DNA from: Actinomycetota bacterium
Lineage (GTDB): Bacteria > Actinomycetota > Actinomycetes > Mycobacteriales > Micromonosporaceae
Reading direction: 5' to 3'
DNA length: 6,659 nt
Assembly (NCBI GenBank): GCA_005885115.1
Contig: VAXX01000500.1
Coordinates: forward strand, 1-6,659
Shown: piece after piece, positions 5,203-6,659 of the stretch
Layout of the letters: each line of letters starts with the position of its first letter
Position numbering within the stretch: position 1 is the first letter of the stretch
Notes under the pieces: model-generated
What the model saw: only the letters and a program-made list of their open reading frames with translations
Database searches by the model: none
What the model was told of the DNA's origin: nothing
Program-made: the position numbers and the translations under genes

Positions 5203-6000
5203 GTGGCCGATCTCGACGCGCCGGCGCTGCTCGCCGTGTACGACGCCCAACTGCGCGGCGACGCGCCCGACCCGGTACCGGTCGGCTGGCGGGTGGAACG
5301 CGACGGCCCGCTCACCCGGGTGTTCATGGGCTCCTCCGGCTTCGTCGGCTACCGGTCCGTCGCCGACCTGCCGCCCGACGAGCTCGACGCGCTGATCGCC
5401 CGGCAGCGCGACATCTTCGCGGCGCTGGGCCAGGAGGTCGAGTGGAAGTGGCGCAGCCACGACCGGCCGGCCGATCTGCCGGACCGGCTGCGGGCCGCCG
5501 GGTTCGCGCCGCAGGAGCGGGAGACCGTCGTGGTCGGCCTCGCCGCGCCGCTCACCGTCGGGTCGCCGGAGCTTCCCGAAGGGGTACGCCTGCGTGAGGT
5601 CACGCAGCGGGCCGATCTGGACCGGATCGCGGCCATGGAGGGCGAGGTCTGGAGCGAGGACCGGGGCTGGCTGGCCGACGGGCTGGAGGCCGAGATCGCG
5701 GCCGGCCCGCAGGCGCTGACGATCCTGGTCGCCGAGGCGGGGGACACCGTGGTCAGCGCCGGGTGGATCCGGTACGTCGCGGGTACCGAGTTCGCGGGGC
5801 TCTGGGGCGGCTCGACGCTGGAAGCCTGGCGGCGCAAGGGAATCTACCGGGCCCTGGTGGCCGCCCGGGCCCGGTTGGCGGTCGAACGCGGGTACCGGTA
5901 CCTCCAGGTGGACGCTTCCGACAACAGCCGCCCGATCCTGGAGCGCCTCGGCTTCGTCGCGCTGACCGAGACGGTCCCGTACGTCTTCACCCCGCGGTGA
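5203..6000 (+). CDS. GNAT family N-acetyltransferase
   Basis: A 265-residue protein with an N-terminal extension of about 125 residues followed by a GNAT fold, which would transfer acetyl from acetyl-CoA to an amine. Motif A is visible as GGSTLEAWRRKGIYRALV (202-219), where R210-R211-K-G213-I-Y is a variant of the Q/R-x-x-G-x-G/A acetyl-CoA pyrophosphate loop with Tyr at the last place. Motif B is YLQVDASDNSRPILERLGF (233-251), and a beta-bulge strand AGWIRYVAG (186-194) precedes motif A. The N-terminal region has HDRPADLPDRLRAAGF (86-101), which itself resembles the final helix-strand of a GNAT domain, so the protein may be a degenerate tandem of two GNAT folds. The substrate is unknown. The GTG at 5203 is chosen from its leaderless-type spacing and the absence of room upstream. 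It diverges from the DUF202 gene. Confidence 0.9.
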   Translation: MADLDAPALLAVYDAQLRGDAPDPVPVGWRVERDGPLTRVFMGSSGFVGYRSVADLPPDELDALIARQRDIFAALGQEVEWKWRSHDRPADLPDRLRAAGFAPQERETVVVGLAAPLTVGSPELPEGVRLREVTQRADLDRIAAMEGEVWSEDRGWLADGLEAEIAAGPQALTILVAEAGDTVVSAGWIRYVAGTEFAGLWGGSTLEAWRRKGIYRALVAARARLAVERGYRYLQVDASDNSRPILERLGFVALTETVPYVFTPR

Positions 6001-6019
6001 CCACTGTCACGGATACGCG

Positions 6020-6034
6020 CCCGCTACCGGCGGG
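6020..6034 (+). terminator. short hairpin after the GNAT gene, possible weak terminator
   Basis: CCCGC (6020-6024) and GCGGG (6030-6034) pair around a 5-nt loop, 20 nt past the GNAT stop codon. The stem is short and no T-run follows, so termination is only a possibility. Confidence 0.2.
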
Positions 6035-6165
6035 TAACCTGTGCGGTGTCCCACCTGGGGCGCTCGTCGATTTGACCCGTCCGGCCGGCGTCCGGAAGGC
6101 TCGGTTACCGTCGTGGGCCGGCACTCGGGTCGGACCGGCCAGGCGGCGATTGATCGTCACGTTGG

Positions 6166-6172
6166 AGGAGGT
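6166..6172 (+). promoter_or_regulatory. ribosome binding site of etfB with long spacing
   Basis: AGGAGGT is a seven-base match to the anti-Shine-Dalgarno sequence, but 12 nt separate it from the ATG at 6185, longer than the usual 5-9. No start codon lies in frame between them, and the EtfB family motif begins directly at this ATG, so the start is still considered secure. Confidence 0.65.
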
Positions 6173-6184
6173 CGGCCAAGCGCC

Positions 6185-6659
6185 ATGAACATCGTGGTCC
6201 TCGTCAAGCAGGTACCGGACTCCGGTGCCGAGCGCGCTCTGCGCCCGGACGACTTCACCGTCGACCGGGGCGCGGCCAACAACGTCATCAACGAGATGGA
6301 CGAGTACGCCGTCGAGGAGGCGTTGAAGATCCAGGAGGCGCACGGCGGCGAGGTGACCATCCTCACGGTCGGGCCCGAGTCGGCCGCCGAGGCGATCCGC
6401 AAGGCCCTGCAGATGGGCGCGGACCGGGGGGTACACGTGGTGGACGACGCGCTGCACGGCTCGTGCGCGCTGGCCACCTCGGCGGTACTCGCGGCCGCCC
6501 TGCGCACGCTCAACGCCGACCTGGTCCTGGCCGGCGCCGAGTCGACCGACGGGCGGGTCCAGGTGATGCCGCACATGCTCGCCGAGCGGCTGGGCATCGC
6601 GGCGCTGACCGGCGCCCGCAAGCTGACGGTTTCGCCGGACGGCGCTCTGCGGATCGAAC
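6185..6659 (+). CDS. etfB: electron transfer flavoprotein subunit beta (partial, cut by window end)
   Basis: The first 158 codons of an EtfB/FixA-type protein; a full-length one is about 260 residues. EtfB pairs with EtfA to form a soluble heterodimer with FAD and AMP. It takes electrons from acyl-CoA and other dehydrogenases and passes them to ETF:quinone oxidoreductase. The start MNIVVLVKQVPDS (1-13) is the typical opening strand. NNVINEMDEYAVEEALKI (32-49) is a strongly conserved helix. EVTILTVGP lies at 56-64, and the strand LVLAGAESTDG is followed by QVMPHMLAERLG, the family nucleotide-binding segment. No internal stop or frameshift is present. etfA is expected just downstream, outside the window. 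The enoyl-CoA hydratase at 403-1176 would act in the same pathway, though four genes lie between. Confidence 0.95.
   Translation, partial: MNIVVLVKQVPDSGAERALRPDDFTVDRGAANNVINEMDEYAVEEALKIQEAHGGEVTILTVGPESAAEAIRKALQMGADRGVHVVDDALHGSCALATSAVLAAALRTLNADLVLAGAESTDGRVQVMPHMLAERLGIAALTGARKLTVSPDGALRIE

Larger units (their letters stand above)
6001..6184 (+). promoter_or_regulatory. 184-nt intergenic leader and promoter region of etfB
   Basis: This is the longest noncoding stretch in the window. A candidate -35 is TTGACC (6072-6077, five of six), with AAGGCT (6096-6101) 18 nt downstream as a weak -10. TAACCT (6035-6040) and TACCGT (6106-6111) fit TANNNT but lack -35 partners at normal spacing. GGTAACC (6033-6039) and GGTTACC (6103-6109) form a widely spaced 7-bp inverted pair. 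GGCCGG/CCGGCC (6116-6121, 6135-6140) can form a hairpin just upstream of the ribosome binding site. No small gene is convincing here. Confidence 0.45.

Noticed and set aside
4348..5460. 370-codon minus-strand open frame across four genes
   Set aside because: It overlaps the PLDc_N and DUF202 genes in another frame as well as the ends of two plus-strand genes, and has no domain.
6041..6184. In-frame upstream GTG codons (6041, 6113) that would extend EtfB at its N-terminus
   Set aside because: The extension is Arg/Gly-rich and unlike EtfB, the family starts at MNIVVLVKQ, and the strong ribosome binding site lies downstream of both GTGs.
1..6659. A new defence, mobile or biosynthetic system
   Set aside because: I looked for transposase, integrase, nuclease, toxin-antitoxin and repeat-array signatures on both strands and found none; all genes are ordinary chromosomal families.

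Overview
The window is 6.66 kb of very GC-rich, gene-dense DNA. G or C dominates third codon positions, GTG starts occur, and several genes appear to begin without a leader. The protein set (EchA8-like crotonase, mycobacterial IlvG-like ThDP enzyme, DUF202 and PLDc_N membrane proteins, truncated Hsp70 with a proline-rich tail, FixA-type EtfB) points to an actinomycete chromosome. A member of the Micromonosporaceae is my best guess, from recognition rather than from a marker gene. I see no mobile element, CRISPR array, tRNA or rRNA, and nothing that suggests recent transfer.

Layout. A short YccF membrane protein (19-393) is followed 9 nt later by an enoyl-CoA hydratase (403-1176). After a 46-nt gap comes an Hsp70-type ATPase domain joined to a proline-rich linker and one C-terminal membrane helix (1223-2710). 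A 64-nt gap with a good promoter leads to a ThDP-dependent enzyme of the acetolactate-synthase superfamily (2775-4394). It converges, with only 3 nt between stop codons, on a two-gene minus-strand unit: DUF202 protein (5182-4814) then PLDc_N protein (4778-4398). A GNAT acetyltransferase (5203-6000) starts only 20 bp from the DUF202 start and diverges from it. A 184-nt leader precedes the electron transfer flavoprotein beta subunit, which runs off the right edge (6185-6659); etfA would be expected next.

How they may work together. The hydratase and EtfB both belong to acyl-CoA beta-oxidation: hydration of enoyl-CoA, and electron transfer from acyl-CoA dehydrogenases. The ThDP enzyme could belong to the same carbon metabolism, but its substrate is uncertain. 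The Hsp70-like, YccF, DUF202 and PLDc_N proteins are membrane-associated proteins of unknown role. The rest is ordinary chromosomal housekeeping.

The most interesting signals are regulatory and compositional. A -10-like hexamer lies 6-7 nt before the start codon of up to six of the eight genes, as expected for leaderless mRNAs. The DUF202 and GNAT genes have overlapping -10 elements on opposite strands. GTAC-centred words are strongly enriched, with a matching context bias of the valine codon GTA. The Hsp70-like and ThDP proteins each lack hallmark residues of their best-known relatives. I found no clearly new multi-gene system here.
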